This document shows positions 1 through 8,634 of a DNA stretch of 64,000 nucleotides, piece after piece; position 1 is the stretch's first letter, and each line of letters opens with the position of its first letter. The position numbers and the translations under genes were made by a program. The DNA is taken from contig NZ_ATAE01000050.1 of the NCBI RefSeq assembly GCF_000474275.2, positions 1 to 64,000 of the forward strand, given 5' to 3'. The notes under the pieces were generated by a model. It had not been told where the DNA came from. It worked only from the letters and a program-made list of their open reading frames with translations, and searched no databases. The DNA is from Alkalihalophilus marmarensis DSM 21297. Its GTDB lineage: Bacteria; Bacillota; Bacilli; Bacillales; Bacillaceae_D.

Positions 1-99
1 GACCCCTGTTCAGTACAGAGATCATCTTATTAAGGCTGCCTAGGCTTTTTAAAAATGTCCTTTACAAAGGGTACACTTTAGGCTAGGGTCTTAGTCTTT

Positions 100-2268
100 T
101 TATTTATCTAATTTAAGCTTAGCTAATGCATCCGCAAGAGCGGTATTTCCAAAGTCTTCATCTTTGTTTTGTTTTTTCATATAGTTTGAAACCTCACGCT
201 TTGAGACTTGCTTATGCTTATTTTTCTTTTTCCGTTCATTAAAGACCGACAGCTTCTCACGATGACCGCACACACAAGCAAATGTTTGACCTTCTCCTTC
301 TCCTCTAAGCTCAAGTTTCTTTTTACATTTAGGGCAGCGAGCATTGGTGACCTTCGCTATATTCTTTTTATAGCCGCACTCACGATCCTGACACACTCTC
401 ATCTTCCCTCTTTTACCATTCACTTCAAGCATCAGTTTGCCGCATTCAGGGCATTTGCTTCCTGTTATATTATCGTGACGGAAGGTTTTATCACTTGCCT
501 TAATTGACCCTACAATTGATTTGGCATACTGCTTCATGTCAGAGATAAAAGCCTGCTTTGTCAGCTTCCCATTCGCAATCGCTTCAAGCTTTTGTTCCCA
601 CTCAGCCGTAAGTGCAGGAGTACGTAAATCTTCTGGAACCAGATCAAGCAGCTGCTTGCCCTTAGACGTGATAAAGAGATCTTTTCCTCGCTTTTCAATT
701 AAAAAGGATTGGAAAAGCTTTTCGATAATATCTGCTCTCGTAGCAACGGTTCCAATCCCACCTGTTTTTCCAAGGGTTTCTGCAATCTCTTCCGTTTTAT
801 TTTCCATAAAAGCTTGAGGACGCTCCATCGCAGAAAGCAATGTTCCTTCATTAAATCGAGCTGGCGGCTTTGTCTCACCTTTTGTGAGGGTGCAATTTTT
901 AATCGTGAATTCTTCAGCTTCCTTTACCACAGGGAGCCCTTCGCTTTCTTCCTTTGTATCGTATACGACTTTCCATCCTAACGCGAGAACTTGGTCCCCC
1001 TTCGCTTCAAACTGCTCCCCACAAGCTTCAGCCTCTATTTTGGTCTGCTCATACTCATAAGCCGGGTATAATACAGCTAAAAAGCGTCTAACAATCAGAT
1101 GGTAGAGCTTGTATTCCCTTTCTGATAAAGCAGATGGTGCCGGGGCCTGCTCTGTAGGAATAATCGCATGATGGTCCGTCACTTTACGGTCATCAACAAA
1201 ATGAGAGCCCGCTTTCAATGGACGTTTCCTGATGTCTGAAACGAATTTCCGGTAAGGCTGTACATCACATGCTTTTAAGCGGTCTTCTAGTGTTTCAACT
1301 AGATCTGACGATAAGTAACGTGAATCTGTTCTTGGATACGTTACTGCCTTATGGTGTTCATATAACTTTTGCAACGTGGAGAGCGTTTCTTTTGCCGAGA
1401 AACCAAACTTCTGGTTCGCCTCACGCTGCAGTTCTGTTAAATCATACAATTTAGGAGCCAACGTTTTCTTCTTCTGCTTTTTAACTGCTTTAACGGTGAG
1501 CTTTTCTCCTTCAAGCTTTTCTTTTAAGTTCTTGGCATGTTGATCATCGAAGATTCTGCGTTCTCCGCTTTCTTTTTGATACCACTGAAAGCGAAGACTA
1601 TCTTGTACCGTGATAAATAATTGGTCAAATGACTTCGGCTTAAATGCCTGTATATCTGCTTCCCTTTTAGCAATCATGGCAAGTGTCGGTGTTTGCACAC
1701 GCCCGCAAGATAATTGCGCATTATATTTCGTTGTCAATGCACGAGTCCCGTTCAGTCCTACATACCAATCTGCTTCAGACCTAGCAACTGCAGCATCATA
1801 TAGCGGTTCATATCTCTTTCCATCTTTCAGCTGAGAGAACCCTTCTTGAATCGCTTTATCAGTAACCGATGATATCCATAATCGCTTGACCGGCTTCTGA
1901 CAATGCGCCTTCGCTAAAATCCACCGTGCAACAAGCTCCCCTTCTCTCCCCGCATCGGTAGCAATTATGACTTGATCCACATCTCCCCTATTAAGCTGAG
2001 CTTTCACGGCGTGGAACTGTTTACTCGTTTTTTTAATAACCACTAAATTAAGTTTCGACGGCAGCATCGGTAAATCTTCTAGTTTCCATGATTTATATGT
2101 ATCACCGTAGCTTTCAGGATCTGCCAGTGTGACAAGATGACCAAGAGCCCAGGTCACAATATACTTTGAGCCTTCAAAGTATCCATTTCCTTTTTTCTCA
2201 CACTTCAACACTCGCGCTAAATCTCTAGCTACGGAAGGTTTTTCTGCTAGTACCACAGACTTTTTCAT
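100..2268 (-). CDS. topB: DNA topoisomerase III
   Basis: Type IA topoisomerase that cuts and passes single DNA strands, resolving recombination and replication intermediates. The 722 residues match TopB length in Bacillus. Visible parts are the N-terminal Toprim domain (starting MKKSVVLAEKPSVA), the active-site segment YPRTDSRYLS with the catalytic Tyr near residue 311, and a C-terminal zinc region with CPEC (about 605), CPKC (about 643) and a final CVCGH pair. The start ATG at 2268 has an AGAAAGGG-type site just upstream. It stands alone; two parS sites lie behind its start. Family assignment is secure. Confidence 0.97.
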   Translation of the reverse strand: MKKSVVLAEKPSVARDLARVLKCEKKGNGYFEGSKYIVTWALGHLVTLADPESYGDTYKSWKLEDLPMLPSKLNLVVIKKTSKQFHAVKAQLNRGDVDQVIIATDAGREGELVARWILAKAHCQKPVKRLWISSVTDKAIQEGFSQLKDGKRYEPLYDAAVARSEADWYVGLNGTRALTTKYNAQLSCGRVQTPTLAMIAKREADIQAFKPKSFDQLFITVQDSLRFQWYQKESGERRIFDDQHAKNLKEKLEGEKLTVKAVKKQKKKTLAPKLYDLTELQREANQKFGFSAKETLSTLQKLYEHHKAVTYPRTDSRYLSSDLVETLEDRLKACDVQPYRKFVSDIRKRPLKAGSHFVDDRKVTDHHAIIPTEQAPAPSALSEREYKLYHLIVRRFLAVLYPAYEYEQTKIEAEACGEQFEAKGDQVLALGWKVVYDTKEESEGLPVVKEAEEFTIKNCTLTKGETKPPARFNEGTLLSAMERPQAFMENKTEEIAETLGKTGGIGTVATRADIIEKLFQSFLIEKRGKDLFITSKGKQLLDLVPEDLRTPALTAEWEQKLEAIANGKLTKQAFISDMKQYAKSIVGSIKASDKTFRHDNITGSKCPECGKLMLEVNGKRGKMRVCQDRECGYKKNIAKVTNARCPKCKKKLELRGEGEGQTFACVCGHREKLSVFNERKKKNKHKQVSKREVSNYMKKQNKDEDFGNTALADALAKLKLDK

Positions 2269-2361
2269 TCAAACACCCTTTCTCTTAATCCTCCAAAACA
2301 TATCGACAAATCATCCTCCAATTATGATAGCACCCCCGCCGTTAAAAAGATATCGCATTGC

Positions 2362-2377
2362 TGTTTCACGTGAAACA
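2362..2377. other. parS: parS site 1 (ParB/Spo0J binding)
   Basis: The sequence TGTTTCACGTGAAACA is a perfect 16-bp palindrome and an exact match to the Bacillus parS consensus TGTTNCACGTGAAACA. In Bacillus, Spo0J/ParB loads at such sites, spreads, and recruits SMC for origin segregation. It lies between topB and the guanidinium exporter genes. Such sites cluster around oriC, so this stretch is probably in the origin-proximal part of the chromosome (inference). Confidence 0.93.
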
Positions 2378-2385
2378 TCCTTTAT

Positions 2386-2401
2386 TGTTCCACGTGAAAC
2401 G
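2386..2401. other. parS: parS site 2 (one mismatch)
   Basis: TGTTCCACGTGAAACG matches the B. subtilis parS consensus at 15 of 16 positions, the last base being G instead of A. It begins 24 bp after the first site, in direct repeat. A closely spaced pair is unusual because most Bacillus parS loci are single. Confidence 0.85.
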
Positions 2402-2403
2402 TT

Positions 2404-2718
2404 TTATGTTACTAATTTAAGCCCAATCGCTGCGCACAGAATCATTGCAAGGAAAACAAGCCTTTTCCAATCGGTTGATTCTTTATAAAGGATCATTCCT
2501 AGAAGCGCTCCTCCTGCTGCACCGATTCCCGTCCACACAGCATAGGCCGTCCCCATCGGCAATCCTTCCATCGAAGCTGCCAGAAATAGAAAGCTGATCA
2601 CAAAAGAGCTTCCGAGCATGAGTAAGCTGGTCATTTTATGGTCATGATGCCACTTATTAATCATGGCTACACCAGCCATTTCAAATAGTCCTGCTAAAAT
2701 TAAATACACCCATTCCAT
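2404..2718 (-). CDS. gdnD: SMR-family guanidinium exporter subunit (YkkD/GdnD-like)
   Basis: Small multidrug resistance family membrane protein of 104 residues with four transmembrane helices. The conserved first-helix glutamate is in GLFEMAGVAM. It begins 2 nt after the preceding SMR gene, so the two are co-translated, as expected for paired SMR heterodimers such as B. subtilis YkkCD. The guanidine-I riboswitch ahead of the pair points to guanidinium/proton antiport rather than general drug efflux. Substrate is inferred from the riboswitch and pairing, not from residues alone. Confidence 0.88.
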   Translation of the reverse strand: MEWVYLILAGLFEMAGVAMINKWHHDHKMTSLLMLGSSFVISFLFLAASMEGLPMGTAYAVWTGIGAAGGALLGMILYKESTDWKRLVFLAMILCAAIGLKLVT

Positions 2719-2720
2719 TC

Positions 2721-3092
2721 TTACTCCACCCCTTTCTCCTGCTGGCTATAATCTTCATTCGTTACAAGCTTTAATCCTATAACCCCAGCTAAAAGCAACC
2801 CTATCAGAAGAACCTTTATTATTTCTAACGGTTCTCCAAATAATAAGAATTCTGCAGAAACGGTGCCCGCAGTACCCAGCCCTACAAATACAGCATATGC
2901 AGTTCCAACCGGCAGCCTTTTTCCTGCTTGAATTAACAAGTAAAAGCTGACTGCAATTGCTATGACTGTGACCATCCACTCCCACCACTGGGAAGCATGT
3001 TTTAATCCAATCACCCAGCCAACCTCAAAAAGTGCTGCAATGACAATCTTTCCCCACTCTACATTTAATTTTTCATTTGTTCTCCTGCTCAT
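2721..3092 (-). CDS. gdnC: SMR-family guanidinium exporter subunit (YkkC/GdnC-like)
   Basis: First gene of the riboswitch-controlled SMR pair, 123 residues, four predicted helices, conserved Glu in [15 protein letters not shown] chose the ATG at 3092 because AAAGGAGGAGG sits just upstream. An in-frame codon at 3137 would extend the protein into the riboswitch terminator and is rejected. Partner of the next gene, likely forming a heterodimer in the cytoplasmic membrane that exports guanidinium. Transcription is controlled by ligand-dependent antitermination. Confidence 0.9.
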   Translation of the reverse strand: MSRRTNEKLNVEWGKIVIAALFEVGWVIGLKHASQWWEWMVTVIAIAVSFYLLIQAGKRLPVGTAYAVFVGLGTAGTVSAEFLLFGEPLEIIKVLLIGLLLAGVIGLKLVTNEDYSQQEKGVE

Positions 3093-3118
3093 TCTCTCTC
3101 CTCCTCCTTTATCACAAC

Positions 3119-3248
3119 AAAAAAAAGCCCGGGACATACTCTTTTCTAAAAAGAATATCTCCCGGGCTTTTATCCCTCCGTGTCACAATTGGTTTCATTG
3201 TGGGTTTTCTCTCGGACCAGTCCAGCTGAATTACTGCGGAACCCTAGA
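3119..3248 (-). promoter_or_regulatory. Guanidine-I (ykkC) riboswitch with terminator
   Basis: Read on the minus strand, the region contains the hallmark segments of the ykkC aptamer: CTAGGGTTCCG at the 5' end, then CTGGTCCGAGAGAAAAC, then ACGGAGGGATAAAAGCCCG. The last AAAAGCCCGGGAGA also forms the 5' arm of a hairpin whose 3' arm, TCCCGGGCTTTTTTTT, is an intrinsic terminator at about 3119-3172. Guanidine binding should hold that arm in the aptamer and allow readthrough into the SMR pair. This is the known arrangement for this riboswitch class. Confidence 0.95.
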
Positions 3249-3273
3249 AAACAACATGTATTCAATTGCCTAC

Positions 3274-3302
3274 ATTATTTCAACTTCCCTTTTTAATGTC
3301 AA
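3274..3302 (-). promoter_or_regulatory. Sigma-A promoter of the guanidinium exporter operon
   Basis: On the minus strand TTGACA (3297-3302) is followed after 17 bp by AATAAT (3274-3279, five of six matches to TATAAT). Transcription would start near 3267, about 20 nt before the riboswitch aptamer. Confidence 0.7.
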
Positions 3303-3709
3303 CCGGAAAATGTTAACTTCATTTATTTCTACCTAGTTTATGATATGCCATACGCTTTAAAAAGGAGGTAATTGCTGTCATTTAGTTATTGTATTTGTAA
3401 ATATATTGAAATAACCAACTACTTCATTCTATCTTTTTACCAAAAAATATAAAAACAAGAAAAAATGTGTCCTTCTATGCAGGTCATCTTACTAATTTTG
3501 AGTAAAACAAATAAAAATGTCACTGTTTACATCCTTTGTGTCCCGGATGATGGTCTCTTGTTTACAGCAGAAAGGCTATGAAACAATAAAATTAATCAAC
3601 AATCACCCTGTATAGACTGAGACATTTTAAAGAGTGATGTTTAAAAAAGCTTCATTCGTGGTAAACAGTTTTGGTCAATACATACAGGAATTTTATGAGG
3701 AGTGATGAC
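3303..3709. other. Intergenic region between divergent gdn operon and sleB-like gene
   Basis: AT-rich, about 400 bp. I see no convincing gene. A TTG at about 3373 preceded by AAAGGAGG opens a 26-codon frame, but the spacing is only 3 nt. The rest should hold the promoter of the following hydrolase gene, not clearly recognised. Confidence 0.4.
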
Positions 3710-4333
3710 ATGAAACAACTATTATTGTTAAGTAAAACATTTGTAGCATTAGCTATTCTATTTTTCATTTCACCAACAGAAGGACACGCTCACAGCTTGC
3801 TGAAACAAGGAGATACGGGTGCAGAAGTAGAAGAGTTACAAAAGCAGTTAATTCAACTAGATTACTTAGATACAGATGCAACAGGTTACTACGGATCTCA
3901 AACCGACCAGGCTGTCCGAAACTTCCAAAGTGATTTTGGGTTAGTTGTAGACGGACTTGCAGGAGTTGCTACACATAGTTTATTAGAAGAAGTACATAAG
4001 TTAGCGAAAATTGTCTACGGTGAAGCACGTGGAGAATCTTTTGAAGGACAAGTAGCCGTAGCTGGCGTTGTATTAAATAGAGTAGAATCTGATGAATTCC
4101 CTCAAACTCTTGCAGGTGTCATCTATCAGCGTAATGCATTTACTGCGGTTCATGATGGACAATATGAGTTAACACCTGATGCGACAGCATACCAAGCCGT
4201 AAGAGAAGCATACAAAGGTACTGATCCAAGCCAAGGGGCATTATATTATTTTAACCCAGACATCGCGACATCTGAATGGATCCAAACAAGAACAGTAGAA
4301 CATCGAATTGGCAGCCACGTATTTGCTAATTAA
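3710..4333 (+). CDS. SleB/CwlJ-type cell wall hydrolase with peptidoglycan-binding domain
   Basis: Secreted 207-residue protein. It has a signal peptide ending near GHAHS, a PG_binding_1 domain (about 33-95, GDTGAEVEELQKQL to DGLAGVAT), and a C-terminal Hydrolase_2 domain (about 100-207) starting IVYGEARGESFEGQ, the glutamate-bearing motif of germination-specific lytic enzymes. SleB itself acts on cortex muramic lactam during germination. Several paralogues exist in bacilli, so cortex specificity is likely but not proven. Start chosen at ATG 3710 with GAGGAGTGA upstream; an in-frame TTG at 3671 is less likely. Confidence 0.88.
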   Translation: MKQLLLLSKTFVALAILFFISPTEGHAHSLLKQGDTGAEVEELQKQLIQLDYLDTDATGYYGSQTDQAVRNFQSDFGLVVDGLAGVATHSLLEEVHKLAKIVYGEARGESFEGQVAVAGVVLNRVESDEFPQTLAGVIYQRNAFTAVHDGQYELTPDATAYQAVREAYKGTDPSQGALYYFNPDIATSEWIQTRTVEHRIGSHVFAN

Positions 4334-4336
4334 AAA

Positions 4337-4373
4337 ACAAGCCAGGCTCTTATTATCAGGGCCTGGCTGTTTC
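4337..4373. terminator. Bidirectional terminator
   Basis: Hairpin with arms GCCAGGC and GCCTGGC, A-rich on one side and T-containing on the other. It lies between the convergent hydrolase and methyltransferase genes. Confidence 0.8.
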
Positions 4374-4388
4374 ATTGTATCCACTTTC

Positions 4389-5582
4389 TTATATCAGCTT
4401 CCTTACAAAAACCACTTTTAAATAGTTTCCTTCAGGAAAAGCCTTCGTCGTTTTAAAATCAGGCGGCAGAGTATAGCTCTCTTCCATTTTGTAGCGGTAC
4501 CCTTCCTTTTTAAACGCTTGATCGATAAAGCCTTTAAACTTCTTCATTCCAAATGTACTGCAATTTGTAGAAGCAACAATGACCCCGTTATCTTCCGTAA
4601 TTTGAATCGCTTCTTGCAGCAGACTTGTATAGTCCTTCTGTGCACTGAACGTATGTTTTTTTGACCTAGCAAAGCTTGGTGGATCTAAAATAACTATATC
4701 AAAGCTCAAGTCCTTACGTTTAGCATAATTAAAGTATTTAAATACGTCCATAACAACAATGTCGTGGGCCTCGTAATCCATTCCATTTACACTAAACTGC
4801 TCAATCGTCTTAGGGAGACTTCTATTAGCTAAATCAACGCTCGTTGTTTTGGTCGCTCCGCCTAATGCTGCAGCTACTGAAAAAGCTCCTGTGTAAGAGA
4901 ATGTATTCAGTACCGTTTTACCCTCTGCATAAGAATCACGTATCTTTTTTCGCACCTCTTTTTGATCAAGAAACACCCCTACCATCGGGCCATCATTTAA
5001 ATATACCGCAAACTGAATTCCATTTTCTAAAACAAGCAGCGGGAACTCTCCCCGGTCTCCAGTAACAAAATCATCATCTTCTACATACGTCCCTTTTTTA
5101 TTGAACCGCTTCTTTTCATATAACCCTTTAAAATTGGGAGCAGACTGCAGTGCTTCACTAACCCAATCCCGAAAACGATAGATCCCTTCACTGTACCATG
5201 TCATCACATAATATCCGTCATAATAATCAATTGTGAGACCACCTACTCCGTCACCTTCACCATTAAATACACGAAACGCAGTCGTATCATTTGATTCAAA
5301 ATAAGAGTTTCTATGGTTAATGGCCTGATGAATTCTCCCTAAAAAGAACATAGAGTCAATTGCTTCATGCTCATTTCTCGTTAAAATCCATCCATACCCT
5401 TTATTCTGGCGTCCATAATAGCCTCTGCCAATAAAGTTTCCACGCGTATCAACAAGTGAGAGAAGCATTCCTTCTTCCTTTAACGGCTTAATATTTTGGA
5501 TCGCCTCTTTCTCAAGCAAAGGAGAGCCTGATTTAATTTTTTTTATATGTGAATCGTTTATCGTTACTTTTAACTCGTTCAT
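4389..5582 (-). CDS. Class I rRNA methyltransferase, RlmI/YwbD family
   Basis: 397-residue SAM-dependent methyltransferase of the RlmI family (COG1092), which in E. coli makes m5C1962 in 23S rRNA. An N-terminal PUA-like domain (about 1-80) precedes the Rossmann domain, with the SAM motif LNTFSYTGAFSVAAALGG near 225-245 and the catalytic-loop segment DPPSFARSK near 300. It is flanked by terminators and is monocistronic. Exact target base in this organism is inferred. Confidence 0.88.
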   Translation of the reverse strand: MNELKVTINDSHIKKIKSGSPLLEKEAIQNIKPLKEEGMLLSLVDTRGNFIGRGYYGRQNKGYGWILTRNEHEAIDSMFFLGRIHQAINHRNSYFESNDTTAFRVFNGEGDGVGGLTIDYYDGYYVMTWYSEGIYRFRDWVSEALQSAPNFKGLYEKKRFNKKGTYVEDDDFVTGDRGEFPLLVLENGIQFAVYLNDGPMVGVFLDQKEVRKKIRDSYAEGKTVLNTFSYTGAFSVAAALGGATKTTSVDLANRSLPKTIEQFSVNGMDYEAHDIVVMDVFKYFNYAKRKDLSFDIVILDPPSFARSKKHTFSAQKDYTSLLQEAIQITEDNGVIVASTNCSTFGMKKFKGFIDQAFKKEGYRYKMEESYTLPPDFKTTKAFPEGNYLKVVFVRKLI

Positions 5583-5747
5583 CTATCTCGTCCACCCAAC
5601 ATTGCCTATTTTCCCGCATGCCACGCACGGGGTTGCACGTTCTTGTTCTGTAGGGTGATTATATCATTATTCTAAATAGAACTAAATGTACCCCGCTGCA
5701 ACCAAGTATGTTAAAATTTTCTAATAACTGATTTAGGAGTGAAGCGT

Positions 5748-6506
5748 TTGAAGTTAACTAATCTTGAAAAATACCATGATCCTCTGCTTTATGACACTCA
5801 AAATGATACGTACACAAAAGACTTATCTCTCATAGAAGAATACGCTGGTCTATGTCACGGTCCGATTATTGATCTTGCATGCGGTACGGGAAGAAGTGCG
5901 GTATATCTAGCAGAACGAGGCCACCACATCATTGGGGTCGATATTCACCAAGGAATGTTAGACCGCGCTAGGAAAAAAGCAGAAGCCAAAAATGTCAAAG
6001 TAGATTTCTACTTGCAGGATGCAACAAAACTAAACCTCTCAGTAAGGAGTCCCTTTCTTTTTCTAGTTGGAAATGCCTTTCAACATTTCTTAACCAATGA
6101 AGAGCAGGATGCCCTCTTAAGCGGGATTCATGCGCACCTTGAGGAGGAAGGAATTTTCTTGTTCGGTACTCGCTTTCTAGAAAAAGAAGATATTTTAGGG
6201 GTGAAACCATATGAGGTATCCTTCACAGATCATCTTGGCAGAAAGGTTACAGAGGTTTATGAAGACATTTATCACCCCCTAGAGCAAGTGCTAGAGTGCG
6301 TATCACAAGTGATAGCAATCGACGGTGAAAAGGTACAAAAAGAGAAAGAAACGATCCGCCTTCGCTTTGTTCTCCCACAAGAGATGAAACGGCTCCTCGA
6401 AGGACATGGATTTACTATTTTACACGCTTATAGCGATTGGAATAAGACACCAATGCATGCAAAGAGCAAGCAAATGATCTATGTATGTAAGAAAGATTCT
6501 GTTTAA
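5748..6506 (+). CDS. Class I SAM-dependent methyltransferase
   Basis: 252-residue small-molecule-type methyltransferase. The SAM-binding motif DLACGTGRSAVYLAERG lies at about residues 45-61, followed by the acidic VDIHQGMLDRAR. I chose the TTG at 5748 (AGGAG eight bases upstream) over the GTG at 5739, which overlaps that site. Substrate is unknown; resemblance to the Methyltransf_25/UbiE-like group is generic. It is a single gene ending in a shared terminator. Confidence 0.8.
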   Translation: MKLTNLEKYHDPLLYDTQNDTYTKDLSLIEEYAGLCHGPIIDLACGTGRSAVYLAERGHHIIGVDIHQGMLDRARKKAEAKNVKVDFYLQDATKLNLSVRSPFLFLVGNAFQHFLTNEEQDALLSGIHAHLEEEGIFLFGTRFLEKEDILGVKPYEVSFTDHLGRKVTEVYEDIYHPLEQVLECVSQVIAIDGEKVQKEKETIRLRFVLPQEMKRLLEGHGFTILHAYSDWNKTPMHAKSKQMIYVCKKDSV

Positions 6507-6514
6507 CACCTGCA

Positions 6515-6548
6515 AAGAGGACTGACCATTATGCAGGTCAACCCTCTT
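6515..6548. terminator. Bidirectional terminator
   Basis: Nested hairpin: outer arms AAGAGG/CCTCTT and inner arms TGACC/GGTCA, between convergent genes. Confidence 0.75.
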
Positions 6549-6551
6549 CTC

Positions 6552-7994
6552 TTAATCTTCTTTATATTGCATATAGACAACATGTGTAACCAAATAGTCC
6601 TCTAAACCATGCTTTCCATCAGCACCGCCAAGCCCTGATTTTCTCATGCCAGCATGGTACCCTTGTATCGCTTCAAAATTCTCACGGTTAACAAATGTCT
6701 CGCCATATTCCAAGAGAGCAGTGGCACGCATCACTTCATGATAGTTTTCACTGTAAATAGAAGACGATAGTCCGTACTCGGAATCATTCGCCATTTCAAT
6801 CACTTCATCAAAATCACGATAAGTTGTGACCGGAAGTACGGGCCCGAAAATTTCTTCTTTCATAATCGCCGAATCATGCTTCACGTCTTTTAACAAGGTA
6901 GGCTCAAAGAAAAAGCCTTTTTCTACTTCAGCTGGCTGTCCTCCGACAAGAATCGTAGCCCCGTCTTTCACGGCTTCTTTCACCATATCATAAATGCCCT
7001 CTAAATGATCTTTGCTTATTAATGGCCCTATATCCGCCTTTTTATCTTCTAGCGGATTGCCATACGTTGCAGCTTTCATCGCATCAACCATTTTCAGTAG
7101 AAATTCATCTGCTACGTCCTCATGAACATATACTCTCTCAGCATTTGTACACGCCTGCCCTGAGTTTGTCAGGCGTGACGTTTTAATACTTTTCACAGCC
7201 AGATCGAGATCAGCATGCTTTGTAACGATTGCTGGTGCCTTCCCGCCTAATTCTAAATTAACCTTTGTAATCTGCTGGGCAGCGGCCTCCATTACTTTCG
7301 TTCCCGCTTTAATGCCCCCGGTCATCGTCACCATCCCTACTTTAGGGTGTGATGCCATGACGTTGCCAATTTCGGACCCTTTTCCAGTCACATAATTATA
7401 AACCCCTTTTGGCAAGGAAGAACGGTGAACAAGTTCATTAAATTTCGCTGCTGTATTTGGTGTTTGCTGACTCGGCTTAAGCACAATCGTACAGCCTGCA
7501 ATTAAAGCAGTGGCTACTTTTCTCGCCAAAATAAACACTGGGAAATTCCATGGCACAATTCCTGCAATTACACCAATCGGCTTTTTGTGTATAAATATTT
7601 GTTCATTTGTCTGATCACTTGGAACAATTTCACCTTCAATTTTTCTCGACCATTCAGACATATAATAAAAATAATCAATCGCCATATCCACTTCGCCCAC
7701 TGCAAGGTCATAACTCTTACCTTGCTCTTCGATTAGAAGACGAATAAATGTTTCTCTTTCGTCTTTCAACGCATCCCCTAACTCGCGGACGATTTTTCCT
7801 CTTTCATTTGAAGGAACCTTCTTCCATGATTGCAACGCATCATACGCTGCATCAATTGCCTTGTTTGCATCCTCTTCAGTACCGTTTGCAATCCTTGAAA
7901 TCACTTCTTCTGTAGACGGATTAACGACATCGATAAATTCCTTTGACGTTGAATCAATAAACTCTCCTGCTATATATAATTTATGCGGGTCCAT
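6552..7994 (-). CDS. aldA: NAD-dependent aldehyde dehydrogenase, AldA (lactaldehyde/glycolaldehyde) type
   Basis: 480-residue aldehyde dehydrogenase very close in length and motif spacing to E. coli AldA, which oxidises lactaldehyde and glycolaldehyde. Visible are the NAD-binding segment GIVPWNFPVF, the general-base motif LELGGKAPA, the catalytic Cys near 281 in NSGQACTNAERV, and the C-terminal GMRKSGLGGADGKHGLEDYL typical of the AldA branch. Monocistronic with no pathway genes nearby, so the physiological aldehyde is not indicated. Confidence 0.9.
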   Translation of the reverse strand: MDPHKLYIAGEFIDSTSKEFIDVVNPSTEEVISRIANGTEEDANKAIDAAYDALQSWKKVPSNERGKIVRELGDALKDERETFIRLLIEEQGKSYDLAVGEVDMAIDYFYYMSEWSRKIEGEIVPSDQTNEQIFIHKKPIGVIAGIVPWNFPVFILARKVATALIAGCTIVLKPSQQTPNTAAKFNELVHRSSLPKGVYNYVTGKGSEIGNVMASHPKVGMVTMTGGIKAGTKVMEAAAQQITKVNLELGGKAPAIVTKHADLDLAVKSIKTSRLTNSGQACTNAERVYVHEDVADEFLLKMVDAMKAATYGNPLEDKKADIGPLISKDHLEGIYDMVKEAVKDGATILVGGQPAEVEKGFFFEPTLLKDVKHDSAIMKEEIFGPVLPVTTYRDFDEVIEMANDSEYGLSSSIYSENYHEVMRATALLEYGETFVNRENFEAIQGYHAGMRKSGLGGADGKHGLEDYLVTHVVYMQYKED

Positions 7995-8196
7995 CCTTTT
8001 GCCTCCTTATATGAAAAGTACCTACAAAAGCTTTTCCTATTTTGTACGTTTCTTAAACACCTTTTAGACAATCAGTGCACAACGCCAGGAAAAATGTCTT
8101 ATTTTCATAATTTCACAAATTGAAAATAACCCGCTGATACAGCTTGGCTCGTGGCAATCCGCCCCTCTATATAAACTCGAAAAAAACACCTCTCAG

Positions 8197-8221
8197 GTTT
8201 TAAAATGTCGGAGGCGGGTAC
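8197..8221 (+). promoter_or_regulatory. Sigma-B promoter of the YflT-family stress gene
   Basis: GTTTTA (8197-8202), 13-bp spacer, GGGTAC (8216-8221) closely matches the Bacillus sigma-B consensus GTTTAA-N12-15-GGGTAT. The predicted start leaves a very short leader before the AAGGAGG at 8231. Confidence 0.8.
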
Positions 8222-8245
8222 ATTTTCACCAAGGAGGCGATAACG

Positions 8246-8587
8246 ATGAAACCAAACTATAAAGAGTTCCAAAATGACGAAGAAGTTGTACGTGAAATTG
8301 AAACATTGAAGGCTAAAGGTGTAGACCCAGCAACAATGTATGTCATCACACATGATGATGATCGTACAGACCGCATTGCAGATAATTCAGATGCCAATAC
8401 AGTTGGAGCGAGCGAAGTAGGTCTTGGGACCTCCATTAAGAATGTGTTCCGCAAAAAAGGTGATGAACTGCGCGCTAAATTCTCAGAGCTCGGCTTCACT
8501 GAAGCAGAAGCAGAAAATTTAGAGAATAAACTAGATCAAGGTAAAGTCATTCTTGTCTTAAAAGAAGATCACCCTGTTAATATGTAA
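8246..8587 (+). CDS. General stress protein, YflT (GSP17M) family
   Basis: 113-residue soluble protein matching the heat/general stress YflT domain: a N-terminal block with YVITHDDDRTDRIADNS and an acidic helical end with GFTEAEAENLENKLDQGKV. In B. subtilis these proteins are sigma-B induced and of unknown biochemical function. The strong sigma-B-type promoter directly upstream supports the same control here. Start ATG follows AAGGAGG. Confidence 0.88.
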   Translation: MKPNYKEFQNDEEVVREIETLKAKGVDPATMYVITHDDDRTDRIADNSDANTVGASEVGLGTSIKNVFRKKGDELRAKFSELGFTEAEAENLENKLDQGKVILVLKEDHPVNM

Positions 8588-8591
8588 TAAA

Positions 8592-8634
8592 AATAAGCTC
8601 GATCTGAGGCTGTAACTCAGATCGAGCTTATTTT
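8592..8634. terminator. Bidirectional terminator
   Basis: Seventeen-base perfect arms (beginning AATAAGCTCGATC) around a 7-nt loop, between convergent genes. The stop codon of the following minus-strand gene touches it. Confidence 0.9.

Noticed and set aside
3335-3348. TTTATGATATGCC resembling the reverse of an SCC att core
   Set aside because: Only about eight bases match and it is not at the end of a gene or element.
3373-3453. 26-codon ORF with TTG start after AAAGGAGG
   Set aside because: Only 3 nt between the ribosome site and start; composition is non-coding-like.
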